NCBI GenBank assembly: GCA_002327445.1
Contig: DCWA01000042.1
Location: forward strand, 1 to 53,064
Reading direction: 5' to 3'
Length of the DNA: 53,064 bases
Origin: Desulfobacteraceae bacterium UBA2174
GTDB lineage: Bacteria; Desulfobacterota; Desulfobacteria; Desulfobacterales; UBA2174
The notes beneath the pieces were generated by a model. That model worked only from the letters and a program-made list of their open reading frames with translations. It did not search any database and was not told where the DNA came from. Shown here one piece after another: positions 1 to 8,539 of this stretch; the stretch's first letter is position 1, and every line of letters starts with the position of its first letter. The position numbers and the translations under genes are program-made.

Positions 1-1
1 C

Positions 2-289
2 ACGGCTGACTCCTTTCAGTCAGCAAGTCGCACCAGGCTTGCCCTGGCGCTCCGGAATCACAATGGCTGTTTTCGGCTTTTTTACCGAAGCATGTTGACG
101 GGCGTTGCCGCGTGGAAATTTCTCACAGCCCTGGGCGGCAATTTCGAACTGCGCTGGGCCGCCGGTATCCCCCTGTACGAAGATCTTCACCACGCCACTT
201 CCATGGGCATGGAAACAGTACAGATGGGCGGTGGCTGGTTCAGTAGTCTGTCCGTCAGTTTCAAACGCAGAATGGTTCCAAAGGAATAA
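2..289 (+). CDS. Possible 3' end of an unidentified gene
   Basis: This frame is open from the window edge to a TAA stop and would encode about 95 residues. The distal part (from an ATG at 92) contains Trp, Gly and aromatic residues in a composition that could be protein, but I recognise no family. No ribosome binding site decides a start, so if it is real it probably begins outside the window. It ends 70 bases before the trmO start. It could equally be a chance open frame in GC-rich DNA. Confidence 0.25.
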   Translation, partial: TADSFQSASRTRLALALRNHNGCFRLFYRSMLTGVAAWKFLTALGGNFELRWAAGIPLYEDLHHATSMGMETVQMGGGWFSSLSVSFKRRMVPKE

Positions 290-359
290 AACAGAAAGAA
301 AACGGGCGGGTCAAACGAACCAGACGGTAAAAACACAATCGCCCGCAACTGGAGAGACG

Positions 360-806
360 ATGTCTGATTTGAAGTGCGATGAAATTGTTTTCCGCCCCAT
401 CGGGCGGGTGCATCATGAAGCCGGCGGCGTGCCGCGGCACTGGTCGGTTTCGGAAGTCGAGGGAGAACTGGTTCTCGATCCGTGCTATACTGCCGGCCTT
501 GGGGATATCGGGCCCGGAGAGCGCATTGTGGTACTGTTCCACTTTCATCTCAGCGCCCCATTCGACCCGGCGCTGCTGCGCCAGAACCCGCCTCACCGGG
601 ATCGCGATCTGGGCGTCTTTTCCATCTGTTCACCACGGCGGCCCAACCCCATCGGCCTTTCGGTGCTGGAGGTGATGGCCATCGACCAAAACCGAATCCG
701 GGTGCGGGGCATCGACATGTTCGACGGCACGCCGATTCTGGATATCAAGCCTTTTATCGCGACGGCCACCGAATGTCCCAGCACGGATCGGCGCGATGAG
801 ACGTGA
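360..806 (+). CDS. trmO: tRNA (N6-threonylcarbamoyladenosine37-N6)-methyltransferase TrmO/TsaA family
   Basis: The 148-residue product matches the single-domain TrmO (TsaA, UPF0066) beta-barrel family. Visible family motifs are the N-terminal PIGRVH strand, a central FHFHLSAPFD segment, and the signature SPRRPNPIGLS near residue 95, followed by DGTPILDIKP near the C-terminus. The family uses S-adenosylmethionine to methylate t6A37 in tRNA-Thr. The ATG at 360 is preceded by GGAGAG at good spacing; a longer frame upstream has no support. It stands alone, with the DUF3795 gene 154 bases downstream. Members in anaerobes are often annotated only as TsaA-like, so methyltransferase activity on tRNA is inferred from the family. 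Confidence 0.88.
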   Translation: MSDLKCDEIVFRPIGRVHHEAGGVPRHWSVSEVEGELVLDPCYTAGLGDIGPGERIVVLFHFHLSAPFDPALLRQNPPHRDRDLGVFSICSPRRPNPIGLSVLEVMAIDQNRIRVRGIDMFDGTPILDIKPFIATATECPSTDRRDET

Positions 807-960
807 CGTCGCGGGATGCCCGGGGAAATCGGTGCCGGTCATCTGATCCGATCGGTCACGGCATGCTCCACGGCACCGCCGAAAATCGAAACCACAATGA
901 TTTTCAGCGTGTTGCGTCGCCTCGGAGCCCGAAGCGCGTGGCGCGCGACAGGAGACATCC

Positions 961-1863
961 ATGCCCACCGGCGCATGCGGCATCAACTGTGATACCTGCC
1001 GGCTCAACCTGCTCGGCATCTGCACCACCTGCGGCAGCGGCATCAGTGTCGAAGGCCAACGCAAGATGGCTGCCCAACAGCGGCTCTTGGGCGCTCCGTG
1101 TCCCATCCTGGACTGCGCCGCCACCAACCGGCTGGCCTACTGCCCCCGGGATTGCAACCGGTTCCCCTGCGAAAACTTCCGCAACGGTCCCTATCCTTTC
1201 AGCAAGGGATGGCTGGACATGCAGGAGCGGCGACGGCAAAGCCCGAAAATAATTTCACCGGATCAGCCCGACACGATCCCGGAAGCGTTCTGGGAGAACC
1301 TGGCCGCCGCGGATGCCAGGGCGGTTGCCGGTCGCGCCCGCGTGCAGATCGATGCGCCCGACAAACTGGTGCTGCCCTTTCTCGATGACCGCCTGCGGAT
1401 CTGCCTGGCCACGCGCAGTGTATCGCGTTTCACGGCGGATGGATGGCATCCGGAAGCCGACGCACTGGTTCAGCTCATGGCCTTCGCCTACTTGCGCAAT
1501 GCGTCCGACACCGACCTGTCCGGCGACCGGGTCGGGGTCTCGGACTTGCGCAGCGCGGCCTTCTTCAAGGGCCCCCATGCCCTGCCCACCGCCATGCTGG
1601 CCGACCGGTTCGGCACCGACCCGGAAGGTTTTGCAAGGGCAGCGAGCCGCCTGGGCGGCGTGTCGGTGCCGTTGGCCGACCAAGCCTATCGTTTCCTCCC
1701 CTTTCCCAAGGTACCGTTCTATTTCCTGCTGTGGGAAGCCGATCCCGAGTTTCCTGCCCAGGTGACGGTGCTTTTCGACCGCAGCATCGAAGCGCACCTG
1801 CCCGCCGATGCCATCTGGGCCACCGTCACCCTGGTGGCGCGGCGCTTGATCCGGTCGGCTTGA
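961..1863 (+). CDS. DUF3795/DUF3786 cysteine-rich protein
   Basis: The 300-residue protein has two parts. Residues 1-75 are a cysteine-rich module with C-x3-C-x2-C and CTTC patterns plus a second group (CPRDCNRFPC), as in DUF3795 proteins, and probably bind zinc or an Fe-S cluster. Residues 85-295 resemble the DUF3786 module common in Desulfobacterota, including the LPFLDDRLRI-like strand and a C-terminal FYFLLWEADPEFPA segment. The fusion is typical of strict anaerobes and its function is unknown. An AGGAG sequence lies seven bases before the ATG. No operon partner is obvious; the next gene is on the opposite strand. Confidence 0.75.
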   Translation: MPTGACGINCDTCRLNLLGICTTCGSGISVEGQRKMAAQQRLLGAPCPILDCAATNRLAYCPRDCNRFPCENFRNGPYPFSKGWLDMQERRRQSPKIISPDQPDTIPEAFWENLAAADARAVAGRARVQIDAPDKLVLPFLDDRLRICLATRSVSRFTADGWHPEADALVQLMAFAYLRNASDTDLSGDRVGVSDLRSAAFFKGPHALPTAMLADRFGTDPEGFARAASRLGGVSVPLADQAYRFLPFPKVPFYFLLWEADPEFPAQVTVLFDRSIEAHLPADAIWATVTLVARRLIRSA

Positions 1864-1885
1864 AGCGAAAGCCCGGAATCGGATC

Positions 1886-2074
1886 TCAACCGGCGATGAT
1901 GAAATAGAGGATTGAACCGACCACGCTGGCGACAAAGAGCAGCCCCTCGGTGCTTTTGAGGGTTTGCACGAGGCTGTGGCCGGCCTTGCGCGCCTTGGCG
2001 TAGGATGCAAGGAACCCCAGGCCCATCACGAGCCAGAGGGTCAGGATGGTGACGACAAGGGTTTGGGTATTCAC
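1886..2074 (-). CDS. Small single-pass or two-pass membrane protein, unknown family
   Basis: I place the start at a GTG at 2074 because AAGGAG lies at good distance upstream, giving 62 residues; a longer frame upstream has no ribosome binding site. The protein has two hydrophobic stretches, about residues 5-24 (TLWLVMGLGFLASY) and 44-61 (LLFVASVVGSILYFIIAG), with a basic loop (KARKAGH) between them. I recognise no family. It is transcribed divergently from manC and convergently with the DUF3795 gene. Confidence 0.6.
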   Translation of the reverse strand: MNTQTLVVTILTLWLVMGLGFLASYAKARKAGHSLVQTLKSTEGLLFVASVVGSILYFIIAG

Positions 2075-2361
2075 GAAGCGAAGCTCCTTCGATCCACCGC
2101 GGATGGAACCCGGTTGGGCGAGGCGGTTTCCGGTTGTTGTCATACACCGATGGGCCGGGTCTTTCAAGGCCCCGCTCCTGGCGGACCGCCATGACTCGTT
2201 TCTTTTCGAAATCATCCGGGCTGTCAAACCCCTGATTTTGTGCTATTGGGGGCGATCTCCGAAAAGTCCGACGGTGACGCCGGCGCCATCCCCGAGGCGG
2301 CCGCCGGCGATGGGAAAAAGACCGCTTCGGAATCCAGCCAACGGAATCAAAAGGCTTGCCA

Positions 2362-3774
2362 ATGATAGTTCCAGTCATTTTGGCCGGTGGATCGGGCACC
2401 CGCTTGTGGCCCCTGTCGCGCCGTTTGCATCCCAAACAGTTTTTCAGCCTCTGGGACGACCGGTCCCTGCTGCAAAACACCGTGGCGCGGGTCAACGCCC
2501 TGGCCCACGGCGCCCGCCCGCTGATATTGTGCAACCAGGACCACCGTTTCATGGTGGCCGAACAGGTCCGCGGCCTGGGCATCGAACCGGAAGCCATCGT
2601 TCTGGAACCGGTAGGCCGCAACACGGCCCCGGCCATCGCGGCGGCCGCCCATCTGCTGGACGCCCGGGGCCTCGACCCCACCCTGCTCGTGCTGCCCTCG
2701 GACCACTTCATCCGCGACACGGAAGCGTTTCTCAGGGTGGTCGAAAGCGGTCGCCTCCTGGCGGAAAACGGCCATCTGATCACCTTCGGCATCGTTCCCC
2801 ACTCCCCGGAAACCGGCTACGGATACATTCTCAAGGGGGCACCCATCGACGCGTGTCCGGGCGCCTTCCGGGTGGCCCGGTTCGTTGAGAAGCCGGACCT
2901 GGAAACCGCGCAGGCCTACCTGGCCTCGGGCGACTACTTCTGGAACAGCGGCATGTTCCTGTTCCGGGGGGCCACCTTCCTGGACCAACTGCGCCGGCAT
3001 GCCCCGCAAATCCATGCTGCCGCTCTGGCGGCGGTGCAGGACGGCCGGGGCGACCTGGACTTCTTCCGCCTGGACGCCTCGGCATTTCAGACCAGCCCGT
3101 CGGACTCCATCGACTATGCCGTGATGGAAAAAACCGACCGTGCCGTCATGTTGATGCTGGATGCCGGCTGGGACGACGTGGGTTCCTGGGAAGCGCTGTG
3201 GCAGGTGGGCGACAAGGATTGCAACCGCAACATTCTTCAGGGCGATGTGCTGGTGCACGAAGTGACCGACTCCTACATCAACGCCACCAGCCGCCTGGTG
3301 GCCGCCGTGGGACTGGAGGGCCACGTCGTGGTGGAAACCGCCGACGCCGTGATGATTTCTCCACGCCACTGCACCCAGGAGGTCAAGCGGCTCGTGGAAA
3401 CCCTCAAAAAGGAGGGACGGACCGAGGGAGAAGTCCATCGCCGCCGTTACCGGCCCTGGGGCGTCATGGAAGCGATCGTCGAAACCCAGCGATTCCATGT
3501 CAACCGCCTGACCTTGCGGCCCGGCGCCGGCATTTCGCTCCAGATGCACCATCGCCGCTCCGAGCACTGGATCGTCGTCCAGGGGACGGCCAGCGTGACC
3601 CGGGGCGACCGGCAGTTGACGGTGCGCACCGATGAATCGGTCTTCATTCCCGCCGGGACGGTCCATCGCATCCAGAATCCGGAAAAGATGCCACTGGAGG
3701 TCATCGAGGTGCAGAGCGGCGAAGACCTCGGCGATGGGGACACCATCCGCTTCGAGGCCCCTTTGATTCCCTGA
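2362..3774 (+). CDS. manC: Mannose-1-phosphate guanylyltransferase / mannose-6-phosphate isomerase (bifunctional)
   Basis: The 470-residue protein has the classical two-domain build. An N-terminal nucleotidyltransferase carries the VILAGGSGTRLWPLSR signature and FVEKPD, and a C-terminal cupin isomerase (from about residue 370) has RPWG, QMHHRRSEHW and FIPAGTVHRI. It makes GDP-mannose for exopolysaccharide or lipopolysaccharide and can interconvert mannose 6-phosphate and fructose 6-phosphate. I prefer the ATG at 2362 over a TTG six bases upstream because an AAAAGG sequence is seven bases before it. No polysaccharide partners are adjacent, so it looks like a stand-alone housekeeping copy. Confidence 0.95.
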   Translation: MIVPVILAGGSGTRLWPLSRRLHPKQFFSLWDDRSLLQNTVARVNALAHGARPLILCNQDHRFMVAEQVRGLGIEPEAIVLEPVGRNTAPAIAAAAHLLDARGLDPTLLVLPSDHFIRDTEAFLRVVESGRLLAENGHLITFGIVPHSPETGYGYILKGAPIDACPGAFRVARFVEKPDLETAQAYLASGDYFWNSGMFLFRGATFLDQLRRHAPQIHAAALAAVQDGRGDLDFFRLDASAFQTSPSDSIDYAVMEKTDRAVMLMLDAGWDDVGSWEALWQVGDKDCNRNILQGDVLVHEVTDSYINATSRLVAAVGLEGHVVVETADAVMISPRHCTQEVKRLVETLKKEGRTEGEVHRRRYRPWGVMEAIVETQRFHVNRLTLRPGAGISLQMHHRRSEHWIVVQGTASVTRGDRQLTVRTDESVFIPAGTVHRIQNPEKMPLEVIEVQSGEDLGDGDTIRFEAPLIP

Positions 3775-3800
3775 ACATTCCAAAAAAAAGGGACCCGGGC

Positions 3801-4178
3801 TCAGCTTTTTTTGCCGTCCACCACGAATCTTTGCACGAGGTCGAACAGGGCCCTGGGATCGGTGGGCCTTTCCAGGTAGGCATCGACGAGCGGATCGGAC
3901 ATCTCGATGTTGTCGGGAACGAGGTCCATCAGGATCCCGATACTGTGCGGGCATTTCTGCTTGATGCGGGCGATGAGTTCACGGCCGGACATGCCGGGGA
4001 GCGAATCGGCGCAGATGAAAACATCCGCTCCCCCTTGGGCATCGAGGGAATCGAGAACCTCGCGTACGTTTTGCGCGCCGACGACCTTCCGGTTCACCGA
4101 AAATTCCATCACGTCGACGATGAAATCCCGAATCTCCGCCTCCGGTGAGATGACCATGATCTTGACGTTTTCGATCAC
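3801..4178 (-). CDS. Degenerate (pseudo-)receiver domain protein
   Basis: The 125-residue protein follows the fold pattern of a CheY-like receiver but lacks most of the phosphorylation site. The acidic pair after strand 1 is replaced by Ser11-Pro12, and the phospho-acceptor position is Ala57 (CADSLPG, with an Asp one residue later). The conserved Thr/Ser of strand 4 is Asp85, and the conserved Lys is Arg104 (YLERP). It is therefore unlikely to be switched by normal phosphotransfer. The start is a GTG at 4178. It lies eight bases downstream of the PilZ gene and is almost certainly co-transcribed with it, so it may be its protein partner. Confidence 0.8.
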   Translation of the reverse strand: MIENVKIMVISPEAEIRDFIVDVMEFSVNRKVVGAQNVREVLDSLDAQGGADVFICADSLPGMSGRELIARIKQKCPHSIGILMDLVPDNIEMSDPLVDAYLERPTDPRALFDLVQRFVVDGKKS

Positions 4179-4186
4179 GGGAAACC

Positions 4187-4939
4187 TCAGGCGACTTTCA
4201 GAAAAGCCATTTTGGTAAGATTCTTGTCCACTCTCAGGTGCTCGCTCACATAATCGATGCTCTCTTCGAGGGAAAGGGAGCCATGGGATTTCACCGGAAA
4301 CACCGAGAAGCCGGCCGCAAGTCTGGAAATATGCTTTTCCAGCAGGGGGCTGTGGGTTTCACCAAACCGGAGGACTTTTTGCCCGGGCAAGTGATCGAGG
4401 ATTGCCCTTGCATTTCTGGTGATGGCGGCTTCCCGGTAGATCCCGTAGGGATACCCCCCTAAATACGCCTTGGCGGCAATGTTCAGCAGCTTGATGCGGG
4501 AGAGAAAGATTTCGTTGCCGAGCTTTCCCTCGGCATCCTGGCAAGTCGCAGGCGGCCCTTCCGAATCCACCGGGTATCCCCAGCAACGGATCAGCTCCGC
4601 CAATTGGCGCTTCTGGACATCGGAAAGGTTTGTAAACTGAATCCCGGCTCTCCGCCACGTCACCGGTTCCGGTTCCGGATCATTCATCTGAACATCGAAA
4701 ACGACTTTGAATGGCAGGTTCTCGACACAGAGGTCGTCCTTGCCGGAGCAGATATCGATGCGATGACCTTCCTTGAGCGGTTCATCCAGGAAGACATACT
4801 CGAAGGCAAGGCCGTTCAGGCTGACATCGATGAGAAACCCCCCGAACTCGCGATCCGCGTCGAAGACGCGCACATGAGCCCCCGCCGGCGCCGAATACCG
4901 GTTGGATCGTCTTGAATCTGGACTGTTGGAAGACGGCAT
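4187..4939 (-). CDS. PilZ domain protein with a C-terminal domain of unknown function
   Basis: Residues 9-125 form a PilZ domain. The RRSNRY box supplies the RxxxR arginines and DVSLNG is the DxSxxG box, both needed for cyclic di-GMP binding. The C-terminal part, about residues 140-250, is a separate domain that I do not recognise. It contains KAYLGGYPYGIYREAAITRN and a SLEESIDYVSEHL helix. The protein is probably a cytoplasmic c-di-GMP effector and forms a two-gene operon with the degenerate receiver 8 bases downstream. The 600 bases upstream hold only repeats, so its promoter must lie in that repeat-bearing spacer. Confidence 0.82.
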   Translation of the reverse strand: MPSSNSPDSRRSNRYSAPAGAHVRVFDADREFGGFLIDVSLNGLAFEYVFLDEPLKEGHRIDICSGKDDLCVENLPFKVVFDVQMNDPEPEPVTWRRAGIQFTNLSDVQKRQLAELIRCWGYPVDSEGPPATCQDAEGKLGNEIFLSRIKLLNIAAKAYLGGYPYGIYREAAITRNARAILDHLPGQKVLRFGETHSPLLEKHISRLAAGFSVFPVKSHGSLSLEESIDYVSEHLRVDKNLTKMAFLKVA

Positions 4940-5084
4940 GGCATGGCCCTCGGACCGGACGCGGGGGGGGGGGAAAGCAAGGGTGGGAATTGCGACGTCA
5001 GCTATCCGACGCCCGTTGAACTCACACTACATTTACGCCCAAGTAACTGTCAAGTATCGAATTGTGTGCCGAGGCGGTTCAGGT

Positions 5085-5143
5085 GTCAGAAGTCGGAGGT
5101 CGGAAGTCGGAGGTCGGAAGTCGGAGGTCGGAGGTCGGAGGTC
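5085..5143. repeat. Short tandem repeat (GTCGGAAGTCGGAG type)
   Basis: A 7-base unit GTCGGAR is repeated head to tail about eight times, alternating A and G at the last base, within an otherwise gene-free spacer upstream of the PilZ gene. It has the look of a variable-number tandem repeat. No coding frame here has support. Confidence 0.85.
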
Positions 5144-5234
5144 AAGCGAAGCCTCCGGCTATGATTGAAATCGTTTTTGTTCAAACAGGTGACCGGCGCC
5201 CGGGAAATTTTCGGATGACCTTCCGTAGTCCGCC

Positions 5235-5366
5235 TTCATCCCGAGGAGCCCATGGTAAAGCCCCTGTCAACCCGATGAACACCGTGCCCCCTGTCATCCC
5301 GAGGAGCAACGCGACGAGGGATCTCCTGGAGGCGACAAGATTCCCCACTGCGTTCGGCATGACAGC
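5235..5366. repeat. Dispersed CATCCCGAGGAGC repeat, copy 1
   Basis: The segment carries two starts of the unit (TTCATCCCGAGGAGCC and TGTCATCCCGAGGAGCAA). The second continues with CGCGACGAGGGATCTCC and ends in an inverted GGCATGACA. The same unit recurs at 15.2-15.5 kb and 23.6-24.0 kb. The ends are complementary, so transcripts could fold. The remaining bases of the 4940-5541 spacer show no gene. Confidence 0.8.
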
Positions 5367-5541
5367 GATAATCAATCGAAATCAAAACGATAATCAATAA
5401 TCACAGACGACTTGTCAGAAGTCGGCGCAGACGCCGGGCGCCGGCCTGGCAGATTGAGTCAATTCGCCGCAGCCGGCTTTTGGGCAAGGATCGTTTTCCG
5501 GTTGAAGGGGGACCTCCCGTGGCGCGGGAAACCTTTTTGGG

Positions 5542-6159
5542 TCAAACATTGATCACCTTATCGGCCAATTGCATGGCCGTGACGATGTCGAGCATGTTGG
5601 TGGTGACGCCCACCTGTTTGCGATCGAGCAAGTCGAAATGGGTCAGGCAGGTACCACAGACCAGAATCTGCAAACCGCCCGCCTCGTATTTCTTGAGGTC
5701 TTCCAATACCGGGCTGCCGTCGATGGTGAGTTTGACGCCGCTGTTGACGAACACCAGGCGCCAGAGTTCCTCGCCCATTTCGGCGATGGTCTTGACAAAA
5801 CTGACCATCAGTTTGGATCCCAGTTCGTTGTCGCCGTGGCCCATGCGGTCCGAGGCGATCATCACCATGATCTTGGCATGTTCCGGATGGCTCGCGGAAG
5901 TCTCCGGCCCGGATGCCGGCCGGGAAACCGGCGCCTCGGATTGGGCATCGCCACCGCGGCCCACGATCGAAATCTCGGCGCCGGCCGTTTCGGTTTCGAC
6001 GGCGAAGCCTCGGCTCCGGAGAAAACGGGCCACGTTCTGGGCCGAGGCGGCATTGTCCACCGTCACGCGCACAGCCGTCGCGCCCTCATTCTCAAGCGCC
6101 GCTTTGGTCTGAAGCACCGGAGCCGGGCAAGCCAGCCCCCGCGCGTCAATTTCCTTCAT
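5542..6159 (-). CDS. yedF: Selenium-metabolism protein YedF (TusA-like domain plus DsrE-like domain)
   Basis: The 205-residue protein starts at an ATG (6159) preceded by AGAGG. Residues 1-70 are a TusA/SirA domain with the DARGLACPAPV motif, whose Cys is the persulfide or selenosulfide carrier position. Residues 105-205 are a DsrE-like domain (KIMVMIASDRMGHGDNELG near its start, and CGTCLTHFDL). This fusion is the YedF of selenium-trait gene clusters, thought to handle selenium or sulfur for selenophosphate synthesis. It is downstream of selD in the same orientation, separated by a 157-base spacer filled with a G-rich repeat in the transcript. Confidence 0.9.
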   Translation of the reverse strand: MKEIDARGLACPAPVLQTKAALENEGATAVRVTVDNAASAQNVARFLRSRGFAVETETAGAEISIVGRGGDAQSEAPVSRPASGPETSASHPEHAKIMVMIASDRMGHGDNELGSKLMVSFVKTIAEMGEELWRLVFVNSGVKLTIDGSPVLEDLKKYEAGGLQILVCGTCLTHFDLLDRKQVGVTTNMLDIVTAMQLADKVINV

Positions 6160-6236
6160 CGCAACCTCTTTTCCACGCTTCATCAAGCCATCCGTTCGAA
6201 CCCCGATTCAACTCTCCCCCACCCTAACCCAACACC

Positions 6237-6317
6237 TCCCCAACCCAACAAACCCCACAAACCCGACCAACCCAACAAACCCGACAAACCCCACAAACCC
6301 GACAAACCCCACCCCCC
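6237..6317 (-). repeat. G-rich telomere-like repeat in the selD-yedF spacer (possible G-quadruplex)
   Basis: On the minus strand, which is the transcript of selD-yedF, the spacer reads as about ten runs of three or four G separated by five or six bases of the type TTTGT, TTTGTC or TTTGTT. The run begins right at the selD stop codon. Such regular G-runs can form stacked G-quadruplexes in RNA or in the displaced DNA strand. Nothing else lies in the spacer. Confidence 0.75.
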
Positions 6318-7369
6318 TACTCCACCCAAATCCTTCCCCCGCCCCCATCGAACACCTCTCCGATGGCGGCGGCCTTCGTCACCCCGGCGGTGTGAAGGGT
6401 TTTGACCAGGTCATCGCCCTGCGCCCCGGCCACGCTGATCAACAGTCCGCCCGAGGTCTGGGGGTCGAAGAGGACATCCTGCATCACCGCGTCGATTGCC
6501 GGGGCAAATGAGACCATCGGCTGGCGAAATTCCCGGTTGCGGTGCGCCCCGGCCGGCACCAGCCCCATGGCGGCAAAATCCACGGTCTCGGCGAGGATCG
6601 GCACCCGGGCGGCGGTGATCCGCACCCCGAATCCGGCGCCGCAGACCATTTCGGCCAGATGACCCAGGAGCCCGAATCCGGTGACGTCGGTGCAGGCCGA
6701 AACGTCGAAGGCCGCCATGGTCCCGGCCGCCGCCCGGTTCAAGGTGGCCATCTGCTCGGTCACCAAAGCCGCAACGGCCGGGGAAGCCAACCCGCCCTTG
6801 ATGGCCGTGTTGATGATCCCGGTGCCCAGCGGTTTGGTGAGCACCAGCACATCGCCGGGGCGGATGTTCCCCTTCGCCAGCACCCGGTCCGGATGGATGA
6901 AACCCGTAACGGACAGACCGTACTTGAGTTCCGCGTCCTCGATGCTGTGCCCACCGATCAGCACCACTTCCGCCTCGCTCAACACCGCGATGCCGCCCTC
7001 GAGCACGCGGCGCAAAACGGACAGGTCCATGGTCTTGATCGGAAAGGCTACCAGATTCATCGCCGTTTTGGGCACGCCCCCCATGGCATAGACATCGCTG
7101 AGGGCATTGGCCGCAGCAATGCGACCGAAATCGTAGGGATCGTCGACAATGGGCGTGAAGAAGTCCACCGTCTGGATAAGGGCCAACTCATCGTTGACGC
7201 GATAGATCCCGGCGTCATCAGCCCGTTCCAAACCGATGATCACGTTCTCGTCGGTGGGAAAGCGAAGCCCGCACAGCGCGCGGTCCAGGTCCCCTGGACC
7301 AATCTTGGACGCTCAGCCCGCTCCGGAGACGGTGGTCGTCAATCTGGGGTGCAGTCGGTCTTCGATCAT
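6317..7369 (-). CDS. selD: Selenophosphate synthetase (selenide, water dikinase), selenocysteine-containing
   Basis: SelD makes selenophosphate from selenide and ATP for selenocysteine and selenouridine synthesis. Conventional reading starts at 7243 and loses the active site. Reading from the ATG at 7369, which has AGAGGA upstream, gives a full 350-residue SelD if the in-frame UGA at 7315-7313 (codon 19) is selenocysteine. The surrounding residues SGAG-U-ASKIGPGDL match the catalytic GAGC-x-x-K loop of SelD, with Sec at the catalytic Cys position and Lys three residues later. A hairpin 12 bases after the UGA fits a bacterial SECIS. Later motifs DDAG, QTVDFFTP, GGHSIED, DVTGFGLLGH and DPQTSGGLL are all present. 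It lies 10 bases downstream of the CxxC gene and upstream of yedF. Confidence 0.95.
7282..7300 (-). promoter_or_regulatory. SECIS element of selD
   Basis: In the transcript the sequence GGTCCAGG-GGA-CCTGGACC forms a perfect 8-bp stem with a G-containing 3-base loop (or 7 bp with a 5-base loop). The loop begins about 20 bases after the UGA codon at 7315-7313. Stem length, loop G and UGA-loop distance all fit the known bacterial SECIS consensus recognised by SelB. Confidence 0.88.
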
Positions 7370-7379
7370 GAATTTTCCT

Positions 7380-7601
7380 CTATTCCTCTCGCGCCACCGC
7401 GGCCTCGAACGGGCAGATCATCTCGTCGGCCCGGTAGACATGATGCCGGCCGCAATACGGGCAAGGAATGTCAAGGGCGATCCGGGCGTCCAGATGACGT
7501 CCGCCGTCCGCATCGATTACCACGCCCTGATTCTCGATGACGGAAAAATCCGCCGTTTCAAAAATTTGACCCGTTTCCGGGCAGTTGAAGATGAAATTCA
7601 T
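7380..7601 (-). CDS. Small CxxC (zinc-ribbon-like) protein upstream of selD
   Basis: The roughly 73-residue protein has one early Cys (FNCPETG) and a CPYCGRHHVY motif around residue 48, followed by CPFEAA. Together these could form a zinc ribbon or a metal or redox site. Two adjacent ATG codons at 7604 and 7601 follow GGGGGAGG; the second has the better spacing. It ends 10 bases before the selD start, so it is the first gene of the selD-yedF unit. I recognise no named family. A role in selenium handling is only suggested by position. Confidence 0.65.
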   Translation of the reverse strand: MNFIFNCPETGQIFETADFSVIENQGVVIDADGGRHLDARIALDIPCPYCGRHHVYRADEMICPFEAAVAREE

Positions 7602-7894
7602 CATCCTCCCCCTGTTTGCATCATCGCACCGGTGCCGGTGCCCCGGAACGAGACCGCCAAATCATCTGCAATCCGGCCGTCCTTCGAGGTGAAACGTCAT
7701 TCAGTTAATTCCGGCCATGTTCCCTGTCCAGTCGATAATTTCGATACCGAATGCGCTCGGCATCGATTTTGTCGATTGATCATCGACGATTCCGGATCGC
7801 TCCGCACCGGCTGCGCCGCCAAACCGGCAACAACCTTGCTTTTTGGGGGAGCACCGCCAATAATTGTCAGAAAAAGAGAGAAAGGAGATTGGAC

Positions 7895-8437
7895 ATGCAG
7901 GCACGCGGCCCGCTCATGATAGAACATCGGTTGATCGAACGGATGCTGTCGGCCATCCGGGATGTTCTCGCACAAATCGAAGCGAACCGGAAAGTGGACC
8001 CTCTATTCGTGGATGCAGCGGTCGATTTCATCCGGGTTTACGCTGACCGGACGCACCATGGGAAGGAGGAAGATATCCTTTTCCGCCAATTGGAGAAAAA
8101 ACCACTGTCCGGCGAAGACCGGCGGATCATGAACGAACTGATCGAGGAACATGTGTTCGGGCGCCGGGTCACAAAAGCACTTGTCGACGCAAACACCCGT
8201 TACCGGAATGGAGACGCGTCCGCTTTGGCCGACATCGTTTCCAATCTCCGAACCCTTGTCGACTTCTATCCCGAACATATCAGGAAGGAAGACAAGGCGT
8301 TCTTCCCTTCATCCAGAAGCTATTTCACCGACGAGGAGGATCAGGCCATCCTGGCCGCGTTCCAGGAGTTTGATCGCCGGATGATCCACGAGAAGTACGA
8401 AGCCCTGGTCGAAGAAATTCAGCAAAAATATCAATGA
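7895..8437 (+). CDS. Hemerythrin HHE domain protein
   Basis: The 180-residue helical protein has the spaced His and Glu residues of the hemerythrin-like cation-binding family: EHRLIERML (residue 10), HHGKEEDILF (residue 53), EEHVFGRRV (about 83) and FYPEHIRKEDKAFFP (about 125). The family binds a di-iron site and is used for oxygen, peroxide or NO handling in anaerobes. An AAAGGAG sequence lies before the ATG. It is divergent from the selD operon and convergent with katG, and a perfect hairpin terminator sits between it and katG. The context agrees with a role in oxidative defence. Confidence 0.85.
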   Translation: MQARGPLMIEHRLIERMLSAIRDVLAQIEANRKVDPLFVDAAVDFIRVYADRTHHGKEEDILFRQLEKKPLSGEDRRIMNELIEEHVFGRRVTKALVDANTRYRNGDASALADIVSNLRTLVDFYPEHIRKEDKAFFPSSRSYFTDEEDQAILAAFQEFDRRMIHEKYEALVEEIQQKYQ

Positions 8438-8539
8438 GATTTAAACAACCTCCGCCCACGGGCCTTCCACGATCCGCTCGCCAGGCTGGGCAAACGCTCC
8501 GTCGAGAACCATGAAACCAGGGCCATCGTTTTCCAACCG

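Noticed and set aside
1..100. Riboswitch-like hairpins at the window start
   Set aside because: Short GC-rich stems are present but no known aptamer core can be recognised.
3775..3800. A terminator between manC and the receiver gene
   Set aside because: The A-run and T-run flank only a weak CCCGGG-centred stem; too short to call.
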